7,611 bases of DNA from Pseudomonadota bacterium (lineage in GTDB: Bacteria > Pseudomonadota > Gammaproteobacteria > Pseudomonadales > Pseudomonadaceae): contig JAEWGL010000117.1 in the NCBI GenBank assembly GCA_023388335.1, positions 1 to 7,611 on the forward strand, in the 5' to 3' direction. Of the stretch, positions 1-7,063 are shown in pieces; positions within the stretch are counted from its first letter, which is position 1, and the number at the start of each line of letters is the position of its first letter. Both the position numbers and the translations under genes were made by a program. The notes below the pieces were generated by a model. The model worked only from the letters and a program-made list of their open reading frames with translations, was not told where the DNA came from and ran no database searches.

Positions 1-97
1 CTGCAACCGCACTGCATCAGACAGATCGAGATCGCTGGCTTTACGGCCGCTTCGCAGCCGATCGCGCGGTCCGGCGTCCCGGCACAAGGCGCGCTCC
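1..97. repeat. REP-like intergenic repeat (putative)
   Basis: No gene is supported here. An imperfect inverted repeat, CGGCCGC (44-50), TTC, GCAGCCG (54-60), is followed by GATCGCG and, further on, by GGCACAAGGCGCGCTCC. That series resembles the Pseudomonas intergenic repeats that read roughly 'cttcgcagcc-gatcgcgg-cacaaggccgctcc'. Here about 14 extra bases (around 68-81) appear to separate the two recognisable parts, so this would be a diverged or interrupted copy. Family membership is judged from memory of Pseudomonas repeats and was not aligned. Confidence 0.45.
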
Positions 98-263
98 ATT
101 AGGGTGGTGCCGCCGCGCTTGCAGACTTTGTTCTCTGCGCGACAGCGCAGCCCAGCGGGCTGGACGGGCTCCCACAAAGGCCGAGTCGATCATAATATCT
201 GCGGTATGCAGGGTCCCTGTGGGATGTGTTTCGTCTCGGGTGCGCGAAAGGCTTGAGGGCGGG
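98..263. other. Non-coding region downstream of lldR with overlapping hairpins
   Basis: I see no supportable gene between the repeat-like block and the lldR stop codon. Two inverted repeats overlap: CTGCGC (135-140)/GCGCAG (145-150) with a 4-nt loop, and CAGCCC (148-153)/GGGCTG (157-162) with a 3-nt loop. They share bases 148-150, so only one can form at a time. They are followed by GGGCTCCCACAAAGG (166-180), which on the minus strand resembles the 'TGTGGGAGC' edge of Pseudomonas REP elements. Neither hairpin is followed by a T run in the lldR direction, so I do not call a terminator. The region probably holds degenerate repeats plus the 3' untranslated end of lldR. Confidence 0.4.
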
Positions 264-1031
264 TCAGCGCCCGCTGCGCCGCTCTGCCCGCGCCACGCGC
301 TGGGCCTCTTCCTGCGCCTCTTCCAGCACCTCCTGCACATACAGGATATGCCGGCTGGACACCTCCCTCGCCTCCTCCGGACGCCCTTCGACAATCGCCT
401 GATACAGGTCTCGGTGCTGGCTGATCAGCATGTCGCGGGTCTCGGCACGCTGCTGGTACATGCCGCCGATGTTGGTCACCACGTTGCGCTTGAGCAAGTC
501 GAACAAGCCGCGGATGGTGTGCAGCAACACCGCATTGTGGCTGGCCTCGGCAATGGCCAGGTGAAAGCGCGCATCAGCAATGCCCTCCTCGGCCCGACTG
601 ACTTCATCGGCGCGCGCATAGCAGTCCTGCAGGGCATCGAAGGCGGCCTTGAGACGCTCACGGTCAGGCCCGGTGGCACGCATCGCAGCGTAGTAGGCAC
701 AGGACGCTTCCAAGGTGTGGCGAAACTCCAGCAGGTCATGCTGGGCGTCGGGATTGTGCTCCAGCAGTTGCAGCAGCGGATCGCTGAAGGTCGAGCCGAG
801 CGACGCGGCCACGTAGTTTCCGCCGCCCTGGCGACTGACCAGCAGCCCCTTGGCCACCAGCTTCTGGATCGCCTCGCGCAGTGAAGGCCGCGACACACCG
901 AACTGCTCGGCCAGGGTGCGTTCGGCCGGCAAGCGCTGACCGGACGTCAGGGTGCCCTCCAGAATCATCCCCTCGAGCCTCTCGACGATATCGTCGGCCA
1001 GTCGGCGTTGGCGGACCTGATTAAAAACCAT
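264..1031 (-). CDS. lldR: GntR/FadR-family lactate-responsive regulator LldR
   Basis: This is a 255-residue DNA-binding regulator of the FadR subfamily of GntR. Residues ~5-73 form the winged helix-turn-helix, with the typical run RLPAERTLAEQFGVSRPSLREAI (in part) at 33-55 and the wing around RQGGGNYV (67-74). Residues ~98-235 form the FCD ligand domain; its expected metal ligands appear as Asp153, His157, His206 and His228. Divergence from lldP, lldD and lldE and the palindrome in front of lldP point to control of lactate use, probably repression relieved by lactate. That role is inferred from the known LldR family. The ATG at 1031 is preferred over an in-frame GTG at 1034, because GGAGAG lies 6 nt from the ATG but only 3 nt from the GTG. 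The length is normal for the family. A regulator of another 2-hydroxy acid or a PdhR-like protein is possible but less likely given its neighbours. Confidence 0.93.
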   Translation of the reverse strand: MVFNQVRQRRLADDIVERLEGMILEGTLTSGQRLPAERTLAEQFGVSRPSLREAIQKLVAKGLLVSRQGGGNYVAASLGSTFSDPLLQLLEHNPDAQHDLLEFRHTLEASCAYYAAMRATGPDRERLKAAFDALQDCYARADEVSRAEEGIADARFHLAIAEASHNAVLLHTIRGLFDLLKRNVVTNIGGMYQQRAETRDMLISQHRDLYQAIVEGRPEEAREVSSRHILYVQEVLEEAQEEAQRVARAERRSGR

Positions 1032-1037
1032 CACATG

Positions 1038-1043
1038 CTCTCC
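1038..1043 (-). promoter_or_regulatory. lldR ribosome binding site
   Basis: On the minus strand this reads GGAGAG and lies 6 nt upstream of the ATG at 1031. It settles the start codon, because the in-frame GTG at 1034 would leave only 3 nt. No convincing promoter for lldR was found between here and the lldP promoter. Confidence 0.7.
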
Positions 1044-1146
1044 ACAATCCCGGGTGTTTTCGGGGGCGCTTATTCTCGCCTATCCACGGTGTGCCGACAC
1101 CTATCAGTTGGCGATTTATGCCACCGCTCAGCAGGACCCATCCGTC

Positions 1147-1157
1147 GGTATCAGACC
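1147..1157. promoter_or_regulatory. Possible weak second LldR site
   Basis: GGT-ATCAG-ACC has GGT/ACC half-sites like those of the strong operator at 1224-1242, but with 5 rather than 3 central bases. It lies upstream of the lldP -35, about 80 bp from the strong operator. E. coli LldR is known to use two operators flanking the promoter, which is the only reason to list this. The spacing mismatch makes it weak. Confidence 0.2.
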
Positions 1158-1177
1158 AAAGTTTCGAATAGGACAAA

Positions 1178-1205
1178 TTGACACACCCACATCGTGGCTT
1201 TTAAC
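1178..1205 (+). promoter_or_regulatory. lldP-lldD-lldE promoter (sigma70-like)
   Basis: A perfect -35 box TTGACA (1178-1183) is followed after 16 bp by TTTAAC (1200-1205), which matches four of six bases of the -10 consensus. Transcription would start near 1212, giving a leader of about 75 nt. The palindromic operator would then lie at roughly +13 to +31, where a bound repressor would block initiation or early elongation. The start site is inferred. Confidence 0.6.
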
Positions 1206-1223
1206 CTAGCGACCAGCCATTGT

Positions 1224-1242
1224 AAATTGGTATTACCAATTT
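1224..1242. promoter_or_regulatory. LldR operator, 19-bp perfect palindrome
   Basis: AAATTGGTATTACCAATTT is a perfect inverted repeat around the T at 1233. Its core TGGTATTACCA fits the FadR-family pattern TNGTNNNACNA. It lies between the predicted lldP promoter and the lldP start, next to a divergent FadR-family gene, so LldR is the obvious ligand. The palindrome is seen directly; the identity of the protein is inference from family and context. Confidence 0.88.
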
Positions 1243-1262
1243 TCCAATGCCAGTGCCTGACC

Positions 1263-1270
1263 AACAACAA
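1263..1270 (+). promoter_or_regulatory. Candidate Crc/Hfq (CA motif) site at lldP
   Basis: AACAACAA matches the AAnAAnAA pattern bound by Hfq with Crc in Pseudomonas catabolite repression. It lies 2 nt upstream of the presumed Shine-Dalgarno AGGGG (1273-1277), so occupancy would block ribosome entry. A related run AACAACTT lies inside the coding start at 1300-1307. The motif is seen directly; function is inferred from known targets. Confidence 0.55.
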
Positions 1271-1286
1271 TTAGGGGCCACCCCAT

Positions 1287-2954
1287 ATGCAAACCTGGCA
1301 ACAACTTTACAGCCCGCTTGGTAGTCTCGGCCTGTCCGCACTGGCGGCGGTCATCCCCATCGTATTCTTCTTCCTGGCCCTGGCCGTGTTCCGCATGAAG
1401 GGGCATGTCGCTGGCAGCATCACCCTCGGCCTGTCGATCCTGGTGGCGATCTTCGCCTTCCAGATGCCTGCCGACATGGCCCTGGCCGCGGCCGGTTACG
1501 GTTTCGCCTACGGCCTGTGGCCCATCGCCTGGATCATCGTCGCCGCGGTGTTCCTCTACAAGTTGACGGTCAAGAGCGGCCAGTTCGAGGTGATCCGCAG
1601 CTCGGTGCTGTCGATCACCGATGACCAGCGCCTGCAGGTCTTGCTGATCGGCTTCTGCTTCGGTGCCTTCCTGGAAGGCGCGGCCGGCTTCGGCGCGCCG
1701 GTGGCGATCACCGCCGCCTTGCTGGTGGGCCTGGGCTTCAACCCGCTGTACGCCGCTGGCCTGTGCCTGATCGCCAACACCGCCCCCGTGGCCTTCGGCG
1801 CGCTGGGTATCCCGATCATCGTCGCCGGCCAGGTGACCGGTATCGACGCCTTCAAGATCGGCGCCATGACCGGCCGCCAGCTGCCGCTGCTGTCGTTGTT
1901 CGTGCCCTTCTGGCTGGTGTTCATGATGGACGGCCTGCGCGGCGTGAAAGAAACCTGGCCTGCGGCCCTGGTCGCCGGCCTGAGCTTCGCCGTCACCCAG
2001 TACTTCACCTCGAACTTCATCGGCCCGGAGCTTCCGGACATCACCTCGGCGTTGGCCAGCCTGATTTCCCTGACCCTGTTCCTCAAGGTCTGGCAGCCCA
2101 AGCGTTCGTTCGTCGGCGCCACCGGCAGCGTTGGCGCCGCGGTGGTCAATGGCGGAGGCAGCCAGCCGTCGCCGTACAGCCTGGGCGAGATCTTCAAGGC
2201 CTGGTCGCCGTTCCTGATCCTCACCGTGCTGGTGACCATCTGGACCCTCAAGCCCTTCAAGGCCGCGTTCGCCGCGGGCGGCTCGATGTACAGCTGGGTG
2301 TTCAACTTCGCCATCCCGCACCTGGACCAGTTGGTGATCAAGACGGCACCGATCGTCGCCACCCCGACCGCCATGCCAGCGGTGTTCAAGCTCGACCCGA
2401 TCTCGGCTACCGGTACCGCGATCTTCCTCTCGGCCCTGCTGTCGATGCTGGTGCTGAAGATCAACTTCAAAACTGGTCTGACCACTTTGCGCGAGACGTT
2501 CTACGAGCTGCGCTGGCCGATCCTGTCGATCGGCATGGTCCTGGCCTTCGCCTTCGTCACCAACTACTCGGGCATGTCGTCGACCATGGCCCTGGTGCTG
2601 GCCGGCACGGGCGCCGCGTTCCCGTTCTTCTCGCCGTTCCTGGGCTGGCTGGGCGTGTTCCTGACCGGCTCCGACACCTCGTCCAATGCCCTGTTCAGCT
2701 CGCTGCAGGCGACCACCGCGCACCAGATCGGGGTCAGCGACACCCTGCTGGTGGCTGCCAACACCAGCGGCGGCGTGACCGGCAAGATGATCTCCCCGCA
2801 ATCGATCGCCGTGGCCTGCGCCGCCACCGGCCTGGTCGGCAAGGAATCGGACCTGTTCCGCTTCACCCTCAAGCACAGCCTGTTCTTCGCCACCATCGTC
2901 GGCCTGATCACCTTAGTCCAGGCGTACTGGCTGACCGGCATGCTGGTTCACTAG
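1287..2954 (+). CDS. lldP: L-lactate permease LldP
   Basis: This 555-residue inner-membrane protein of the lactate permease family (LctP/LldP) imports lactate and probably related 2-hydroxy acids such as glycolate, by proton symport in characterised members. It is almost entirely hydrophobic with about 12-14 membrane segments, e.g. residues 17-35, 42-60, 75-91, 114-135, 137-180, 200-214, 305-320, 372-390, 408-424, 430-460 and 529-549. Family hallmarks include the glycine-rich GAFLEGAAGFGAPVA (126-140), NTAPVAFGALGIPI (164-177), FLTGSDTSSNALFSSLQ (458-474) and GGVTGKMISPQSIAVA (495-510). The ATG at 1287 follows AGGGG with 9 nt spacing. Length is close to E. coli LldP. It is the first gene of an operon with lldD, 68 nt downstream. 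Expression is probably repressed by LldR at 1224-1242 and possibly limited by Crc/Hfq at 1263-1270. Confidence 0.95.
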   Translation: MQTWQQLYSPLGSLGLSALAAVIPIVFFFLALAVFRMKGHVAGSITLGLSILVAIFAFQMPADMALAAAGYGFAYGLWPIAWIIVAAVFLYKLTVKSGQFEVIRSSVLSITDDQRLQVLLIGFCFGAFLEGAAGFGAPVAITAALLVGLGFNPLYAAGLCLIANTAPVAFGALGIPIIVAGQVTGIDAFKIGAMTGRQLPLLSLFVPFWLVFMMDGLRGVKETWPAALVAGLSFAVTQYFTSNFIGPELPDITSALASLISLTLFLKVWQPKRSFVGATGSVGAAVVNGGGSQPSPYSLGEIFKAWSPFLILTVLVTIWTLKPFKAAFAAGGSMYSWVFNFAIPHLDQLVIKTAPIVATPTAMPAVFKLDPISATGTAIFLSALLSMLVLKINFKTGLTTLRETFYELRWPILSIGMVLAFAFVTNYSGMSSTMALVLAGTGAAFPFFSPFLGWLGVFLTGSDTSSNALFSSLQATTAHQIGVSDTLLVAANTSGGVTGKMISPQSIAVACAATGLVGKESDLFRFTLKHSLFFATIVGLITLVQAYWLTGMLVH

Positions 2955-2964
2955 AGTGACAGAG

Positions 2965-2990
2965 GCCGGGCGCGATTCGGCGCGCCCGGC
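2965..2990 (+). other. Intercistronic hairpin between lldP and lldD
   Basis: GCCGGGCGCG (2965-2974) pairs perfectly with CGCGCCCGGC (2981-2990) around a 6-nt loop, ATTCGG. This very stable 10-bp GC-rich stem starts 10 nt after the lldP stop codon. Only a short CCCTTT follows at 2996-3001, so it is a poor intrinsic terminator. It more likely protects the lldP transcript 3' end, causes partial attenuation or marks processing, which would set the ratio of permease to dehydrogenases. That role is inferred. Confidence 0.65.
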
Positions 2991-3022
2991 AGCCGCCCTT
3001 TCCACCTACGCTGCGAGAACAC

Positions 3023-4168
3023 ATGATCATTTCCGCCTCTACCGACTACCGCACCGCAGCCCAGCGCAAGCTGCCGCCGTTCCTGTTCCACTACGCCGAC
3101 GGTGGCGCCTACGCCGAGTACACGCTGCGCCACAACGTCGAGGACCTGGCCAGCATCGCCCTGCGCCAGCGGGTGCTGAAAAACATGTCCGAGCTGAGCC
3201 TCGAGACCCAACTGTTCAACGAAACCCTGAGCATGCCCGTGGCCCTGGCCCCGGTCGGCCTGTGCGGCATGTATGCCCGTCGCGGTGAAATCCAGGCAGC
3301 CCGGGCGGCGGATGCCAAGGGCATCCCCTTCACCCTGTCGACGGTGTCGGTGTGCGCGATCGAAGAAGTCGCCCCCGCTATCGGCCGTCCCATGTGGTTC
3401 CAGCTGTACGTGCTCAAGGACCGCGGCTTCATGCGCAATGCCCTGGAGCGCGCCAAGGCCGCCGGCGTCACCACCCTGGTGTTCACCGTGGACATGCCGG
3501 TCCCCGGTGCCCGCTATCGCGACGCCCACGCGGGCATGAGCGGCGCCAACGCCGCGATGCGCCGGATCTGGCAAGCCATGACGCACCCCCAGTGGGCCTG
3601 GGATGTGGGCATGCATGGCAAGCCCCACGACCTGGGCAATATCTCCACCTACCTCGGCAGCCCGACGGGCCTTGCCGACTACATCGGCTGGCTCGGCGCC
3701 AACTTCGATCCGTCGATCTCGTGGAAGGACCTGGAGTGGATTCGTGACTACTGGGACGGCCCGATGGTGATCAAGGGCATCCTCGACCCCGATGACGCCC
3801 GCGACGCGGTCAAGTTTGGCGCCGACGGCATCGTCGTCTCCAACCATGGTGGCCGCCAGCTCGATGGCGTACTGTCCAGCGCCCGTGCCTTGCCGGCCAT
3901 CGCCGACGCAGTCAAGGGCGACTTGAAGATCCTCGCCGACTCCGGCATCCGCAGCGGCCTGGACGTGGTCCGCATGATCGCCCTGGGCGCCGACACCGTG
4001 CTGATCGGTCGCGCCTTCATCTATGCCCTGGCCACCGCGGGCGAAGCCGGCGTGAAAAACCTGCTGGACCTGTTCGAAAAAGAAATGCGCGTTGCCATGG
4101 TGCTCACCGGCGCCAAATCCATCAGCGAAATCACCCGCGACTCCCTGGTGCGCGAACTGGGCGCCTGA
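3023..4168 (+). CDS. lldD: FMN-dependent L-lactate dehydrogenase LldD
   Basis: This 381-residue member of the FMN-dependent 2-hydroxy acid dehydrogenase family (TIM barrel) oxidises L-lactate to pyruvate without NAD and passes electrons to the respiratory quinone pool at the inner membrane. The numbering aligns with E. coli LldD: substrate residues Tyr24, Tyr129, Arg164 and Arg278; FMN contacts Ser106, Gln127, Thr155 and Lys251; catalytic base His275 in SNHGGRQLDG (273-282); phosphate-binding region from DSGIR (306-310) to IGRAF (328-332). Compared with E. coli LldD (396 residues, from memory), the C-terminus is about 15 residues shorter. The ATG at 3023 gives the conserved N-terminus MIISASTDYR; the Shine-Dalgarno is weak (GAGA, 3015-3018). 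It follows lldP by 68 nt and precedes lldE by 78 nt. I see no missing catalytic residue. Confidence 0.97.
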   Translation: MIISASTDYRTAAQRKLPPFLFHYADGGAYAEYTLRHNVEDLASIALRQRVLKNMSELSLETQLFNETLSMPVALAPVGLCGMYARRGEIQAARAADAKGIPFTLSTVSVCAIEEVAPAIGRPMWFQLYVLKDRGFMRNALERAKAAGVTTLVFTVDMPVPGARYRDAHAGMSGANAAMRRIWQAMTHPQWAWDVGMHGKPHDLGNISTYLGSPTGLADYIGWLGANFDPSISWKDLEWIRDYWDGPMVIKGILDPDDARDAVKFGADGIVVSNHGGRQLDGVLSSARALPAIADAVKGDLKILADSGIRSGLDVVRMIALGADTVLIGRAFIYALATAGEAGVKNLLDLFEKEMRVAMVLTGAKSISEITRDSLVRELGA

Positions 4169-4200
4169 TAGCCGCGCCCGCACCCTCACAGCCTGATTAC

Positions 4201-4234
4201 CGGGGCACGCGGCGCGTCAGACGCCACGGCCCCG
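4201..4234 (+). other. Hairpin immediately upstream of the lldE ribosome binding site
   Basis: CGGGGC (4201-4206) pairs with GCCCCG (4229-4234), and inside it GGCG (4211-4214) pairs with CGCC (4222-4225). The structure ends one base before the strong Shine-Dalgarno GAGGAG (4236-4241), which is 5 nt from the lldE ATG. It leaves the site exposed and may protect the lldE transcript from 3'-5' decay or shape translation. No T run follows, so it is not called a terminator. The role is inferred. Confidence 0.45.
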
Positions 4235-4246
4235 CGAGGAGATTGC

Positions 4247-7057
4247 ATGAGTCTTCCCGCCGCGTTCCTCGACACGGTAGACCGCTTGATTCCCCGCGAG
4301 CGGCGCTTCGACGATCCGCTTTCGACCCTGGCCTTCGGCACCGACGCCAGCTTCTACCGGCTGATCCCCAAACTGGTGATCCGCGTCGAGAGCGAAGCCG
4401 AGGTCGCCGCGCTGCTCAAGGCCGCGCACGCCCAGCACGTGGCGATCACCTTCCGCGCCGCCGGTACCAGCCTGTCGGGCCAGGCGGTGAGCGACTCGGT
4501 GTTGCTGGTGCTGGGCGACAACTGGAACGGCCGTGACATCCGCAACGGCGGCACGCAGATCCGCCTGCAGCCTGGCGTCATCGGCGCCCAGGCCAACGCC
4601 TGGCTGGCGCCGTTCGGGCGCAAGATCGGTCCCGACCCAGCCTCGATCAACGCCTGCAAGATCGGCGGCATCGTCGCCAACAACGCCAGCGGCATGTGCT
4701 GTGGCACCGCGCAGAACAGCTACCACACCCTGGCCGGCATGCGCCTGCTGCTGGCCGACGGCACCCTGCTCGACAGCGAGCAGCCCGACAGCGTCGCCGC
4801 CTTCCAGGCCAGCCACGGCACACTGCTCGAGCAGCTCGGCGAGCTGGCCCGGCAGACCCGCGCCAACGCCGAACTGGCCGCCCGGATCCGGCACAAGTAC
4901 CGGCTCAAGAACACCACCGGGCTGTCCCTCAATGCGCTGATGGACTACGACCAGCCGCTGGATATCCTCACCCACCTGATGGTCGGATCCGAAGGCACGC
5001 TCGGCTTCATCAGTGCCGTGACCTACGACACCGTGCCCGACCATCCGCACAAGGCCAGCGCCCTGGTGGTCTTCCCCGACGTGGAAACCTGCTGCACCGC
5101 CGTGACGGTGCTCAAGCAGCAGCCGGTGTCGGCGGTCGAACTGCTCGACCGCCGCAGCCTCCGCTCGGTGGAGAACATGCAAGGCATGCCGGTGTGGGTA
5201 AAAAGCCTGTCGCCAGGCGCCTGCGCGCTGCTTATCGAGTCGCGCGCCGCCACCCAGTCGCTGCTGCACGAGCAACTGGCCCAGGTCACGGCATCCATCG
5301 CCGGCTTCCCGGTGGAAAAACAGGTCGACTTCAGCGAAGACCCGGTGGTCTACAACCAACTCTGGCGCATCCGCAAGGACACCTTCCCAGCGGTCGGCGC
5401 GGTGCGCGAGACCGGCACCACGGTCATCATCGAAGACGTCACCTTCCCCATCGAGCAACTGGCCGAGGGCGTCAACCGCCTGATCGCCCTGTTCGACAAG
5501 CATGGCTATGACGAGGCGATCCTGTTCGGCCATGCGCTTGAGGGCAACCTGCACTTCGTCTTCACCCAGGGCTTCGACTCACCGCAGCAGGTCGCCCGCT
5601 ATGCCGCGTTCATGGACGAGGTCGCCCACCTGGTCGCCGTGGAATACGGCGGCTCGCTCAAGGCCGAACACGGCACCGGGCGCAACATGGCGCCTTTCGT
5701 CGAGCTGGAATGGGGCACGGAGGCCTACCAGCTGATGTGGCAGCTCAAGCGCCTGCTCGACCCCACCGGCATCCTCAACCCCGACGTGGTGCTCACCGAC
5801 GATCCGCAGCTGCACCTCAAACACCTCAAGCCGCTGCCTGCCGCCGACGAGATCGTCGACAAGTGCATCGAGTGCGGCTTCTGCGAGCCGGTCTGCCCCT
5901 CCAAGGGCCTGACCCTCAGTCCACGCCAGCGCATCGTCATGTGGCGCGACATTCAGGCCCGCCGCCGCGCCGGTCTGGACACCGCCGAGCTCGAGCGCGA
6001 CTACCAGTACCAGGGCATCGACACCTGCGCCGCCACCGGCCTGTGCGCCCAGCGTTGCCCGGTGGGCATCAACACCGGCGAGCTGGTGAAAAAACTGCGC
6101 AGCCAGCGCGCCGAGCACCTGAAGACCGCCGACTGGCTGGCCGAGCATTTCCAAGCTGCCCTGCGCGGCGCACGCCTGACCCTGGCCACCGCCAACGCAG
6201 CGCGCAAGCTGCTCGGCGCGCCGCGCCTGAGTCGCCTGAGTGCGTCCCTGAGCAAGGCCAGCCACGGCCGCCTGCCGCAATGGACGCCAGCCATGCCGCA
6301 GCCGCTACGGGCCATCGATTTCGGCCCAGCGAAGCACGATGCCCGGCCACGGGTGGTCTACCTGGCCGCATGCGTGTCGCGGGTCATGGGCCCGGCCGCC
6401 AGCGATCGCGAACAAAGCTCGCTGCTCGACAAGACCCGCGCCCTGCTGGAAAAGGCCGGCTACCAGGTGGTCTTCCCCGACAACGCCGACAGCCTGTGCT
6501 GCGGCCAGCCCTTTGCCTCCAAGGGTTACCCCGAACAGGCCGAGCACAAGCGCCAGGAGCTGATCAACGCCCTGCTCCACGCCAGCCGCGGCGGCCTCGA
6601 CCCGATCTACTGCGACACCAGCCCCTGCACCCTGCGCCTGGTCCAGGACCTGGGTGAATCGCGCCTGGACCTGTACGACCCGGTGCGCTTCATCCGCACC
6701 CACCTGGTGGACCGCCTGGAGTTCACCCCCCAGGACGCACCAGTGGCCGTGCACGTGACGTGCAGCACCCAGCACCTGGGCGAAAGCCAGGCACTGATCG
6801 ACCTGGCACGGCGCTGCAGCAAGGAGGTGGTGATTCCCGAAGGCATCCACTGCTGCGCCTTCGCCGGCGACAAGGGCTTCACCACGCCCGAGCTCAACGC
6901 CCACGCGCTGCGCTCCCTCAAGGATGCGGTGCAGTACTGCGACGAAGGGATTTCCACCAGCCGCACCTGCGAGATCGGCTTGTCCAGCCACAGTGGCATC
7001 GACTACCACGGCCTGGTCTATCTTGTGGATCGCGTGACCCGGCCACGGGCGATCTGA
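4247..7057 (+). CDS. lldE: FAD/Fe-S D-lactate dehydrogenase (LldE/Dld)
   Basis: This 936-residue protein is predicted to oxidise D-lactate to pyruvate without NAD, complementing LldD. It fuses a GlcD-like flavoprotein to a GlcF-like iron-sulfur part. Residues ~38-265 form the FAD-binding PCMH domain (FRAAGTSLSGQA 69-80, GGIVANNASGM 140-150, VGSEGTLG 246-253). Residues ~270-515 form the FAD-oxidase C domain, with probable metal and substrate residues His429, His436, Glu474 and His475 (GHALEGNLHF, EHGTGRN). A classical 4Fe-4S motif follows (Cys540, 543, 546, 550), then a second one with three cysteines (Cys594, 600, 604) and Thr597 at the usual second position. Two CCG-type domains follow: Cys709, 751, 752, 789, 794 and Cys839, 869, 870, 908. 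GAGGAG 5 nt before the ATG supports the start. It is the last operon gene. It is called lldE or dld in Pseudomonas and is unrelated to E. coli LldE/YkgE or E. coli Dld. Oxidation of another D-2-hydroxy acid is possible, but the context favours D-lactate. Confidence 0.92.
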   Translation: MSLPAAFLDTVDRLIPRERRFDDPLSTLAFGTDASFYRLIPKLVIRVESEAEVAALLKAAHAQHVAITFRAAGTSLSGQAVSDSVLLVLGDNWNGRDIRNGGTQIRLQPGVIGAQANAWLAPFGRKIGPDPASINACKIGGIVANNASGMCCGTAQNSYHTLAGMRLLLADGTLLDSEQPDSVAAFQASHGTLLEQLGELARQTRANAELAARIRHKYRLKNTTGLSLNALMDYDQPLDILTHLMVGSEGTLGFISAVTYDTVPDHPHKASALVVFPDVETCCTAVTVLKQQPVSAVELLDRRSLRSVENMQGMPVWVKSLSPGACALLIESRAATQSLLHEQLAQVTASIAGFPVEKQVDFSEDPVVYNQLWRIRKDTFPAVGAVRETGTTVIIEDVTFPIEQLAEGVNRLIALFDKHGYDEAILFGHALEGNLHFVFTQGFDSPQQVARYAAFMDEVAHLVAVEYGGSLKAEHGTGRNMAPFVELEWGTEAYQLMWQLKRLLDPTGILNPDVVLTDDPQLHLKHLKPLPAADEIVDKCIECGFCEPVCPSKGLTLSPRQRIVMWRDIQARRRAGLDTAELERDYQYQGIDTCAATGLCAQRCPVGINTGELVKKLRSQRAEHLKTADWLAEHFQAALRGARLTLATANAARKLLGAPRLSRLSASLSKASHGRLPQWTPAMPQPLRAIDFGPAKHDARPRVVYLAACVSRVMGPAASDREQSSLLDKTRALLEKAGYQVVFPDNADSLCCGQPFASKGYPEQAEHKRQELINALLHASRGGLDPIYCDTSPCTLRLVQDLGESRLDLYDPVRFIRTHLVDRLEFTPQDAPVAVHVTCSTQHLGESQALIDLARRCSKEVVIPEGIHCCAFAGDKGFTTPELNAHALRSLKDAVQYCDEGISTSRTCEIGLSSHSGIDYHGLVYLVDRVTRPRAI

Positions 7058-7063
7058 GCGCGC

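Noticed and set aside
259..274. GCGGG...CCCGC inverted repeat over the lldR stop codon as a terminator
   Set aside because: The stem is only 5 bp, it overlaps the stop codon and no T run follows on the minus strand; this is probably chance in GC-rich DNA.
41..394. 117-residue minus-strand reading frame overlapping the lldR 3' end
   Set aside because: It overlaps lldR in another frame, is Arg/Ala-rich, and its C-terminal half reads through repeat-like DNA. Part of it briefly suggested a transposase remnant, but no transposase motif is present.
1032..1180. Search for an lldR promoter on the minus strand
   Set aside because: CATAAA and GAGAAT could serve as -10 boxes, but neither has an acceptable -35 at 16-18 bp, so no call was made.
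1233..2876. 547-residue open frame antisense to lldP
   Set aside because: Its composition (His, Gln, Gly, Arg, Asp) is typical of the antisense of a GC-rich gene. It has no domain I recognise, and the sense strand encodes a clear permease.
2951..4189. 412-residue open frame antisense to lldD
   Set aside because: It is a shadow of the strongly conserved lldD frame, with low-complexity His/Gly/Ala composition and no independent evidence.
4217..5554. 445-residue open frame antisense to lldE
   Set aside because: Same explanation: high GC and codon bias keep the antisense frame open, and no motif or ribosome binding site supports it.
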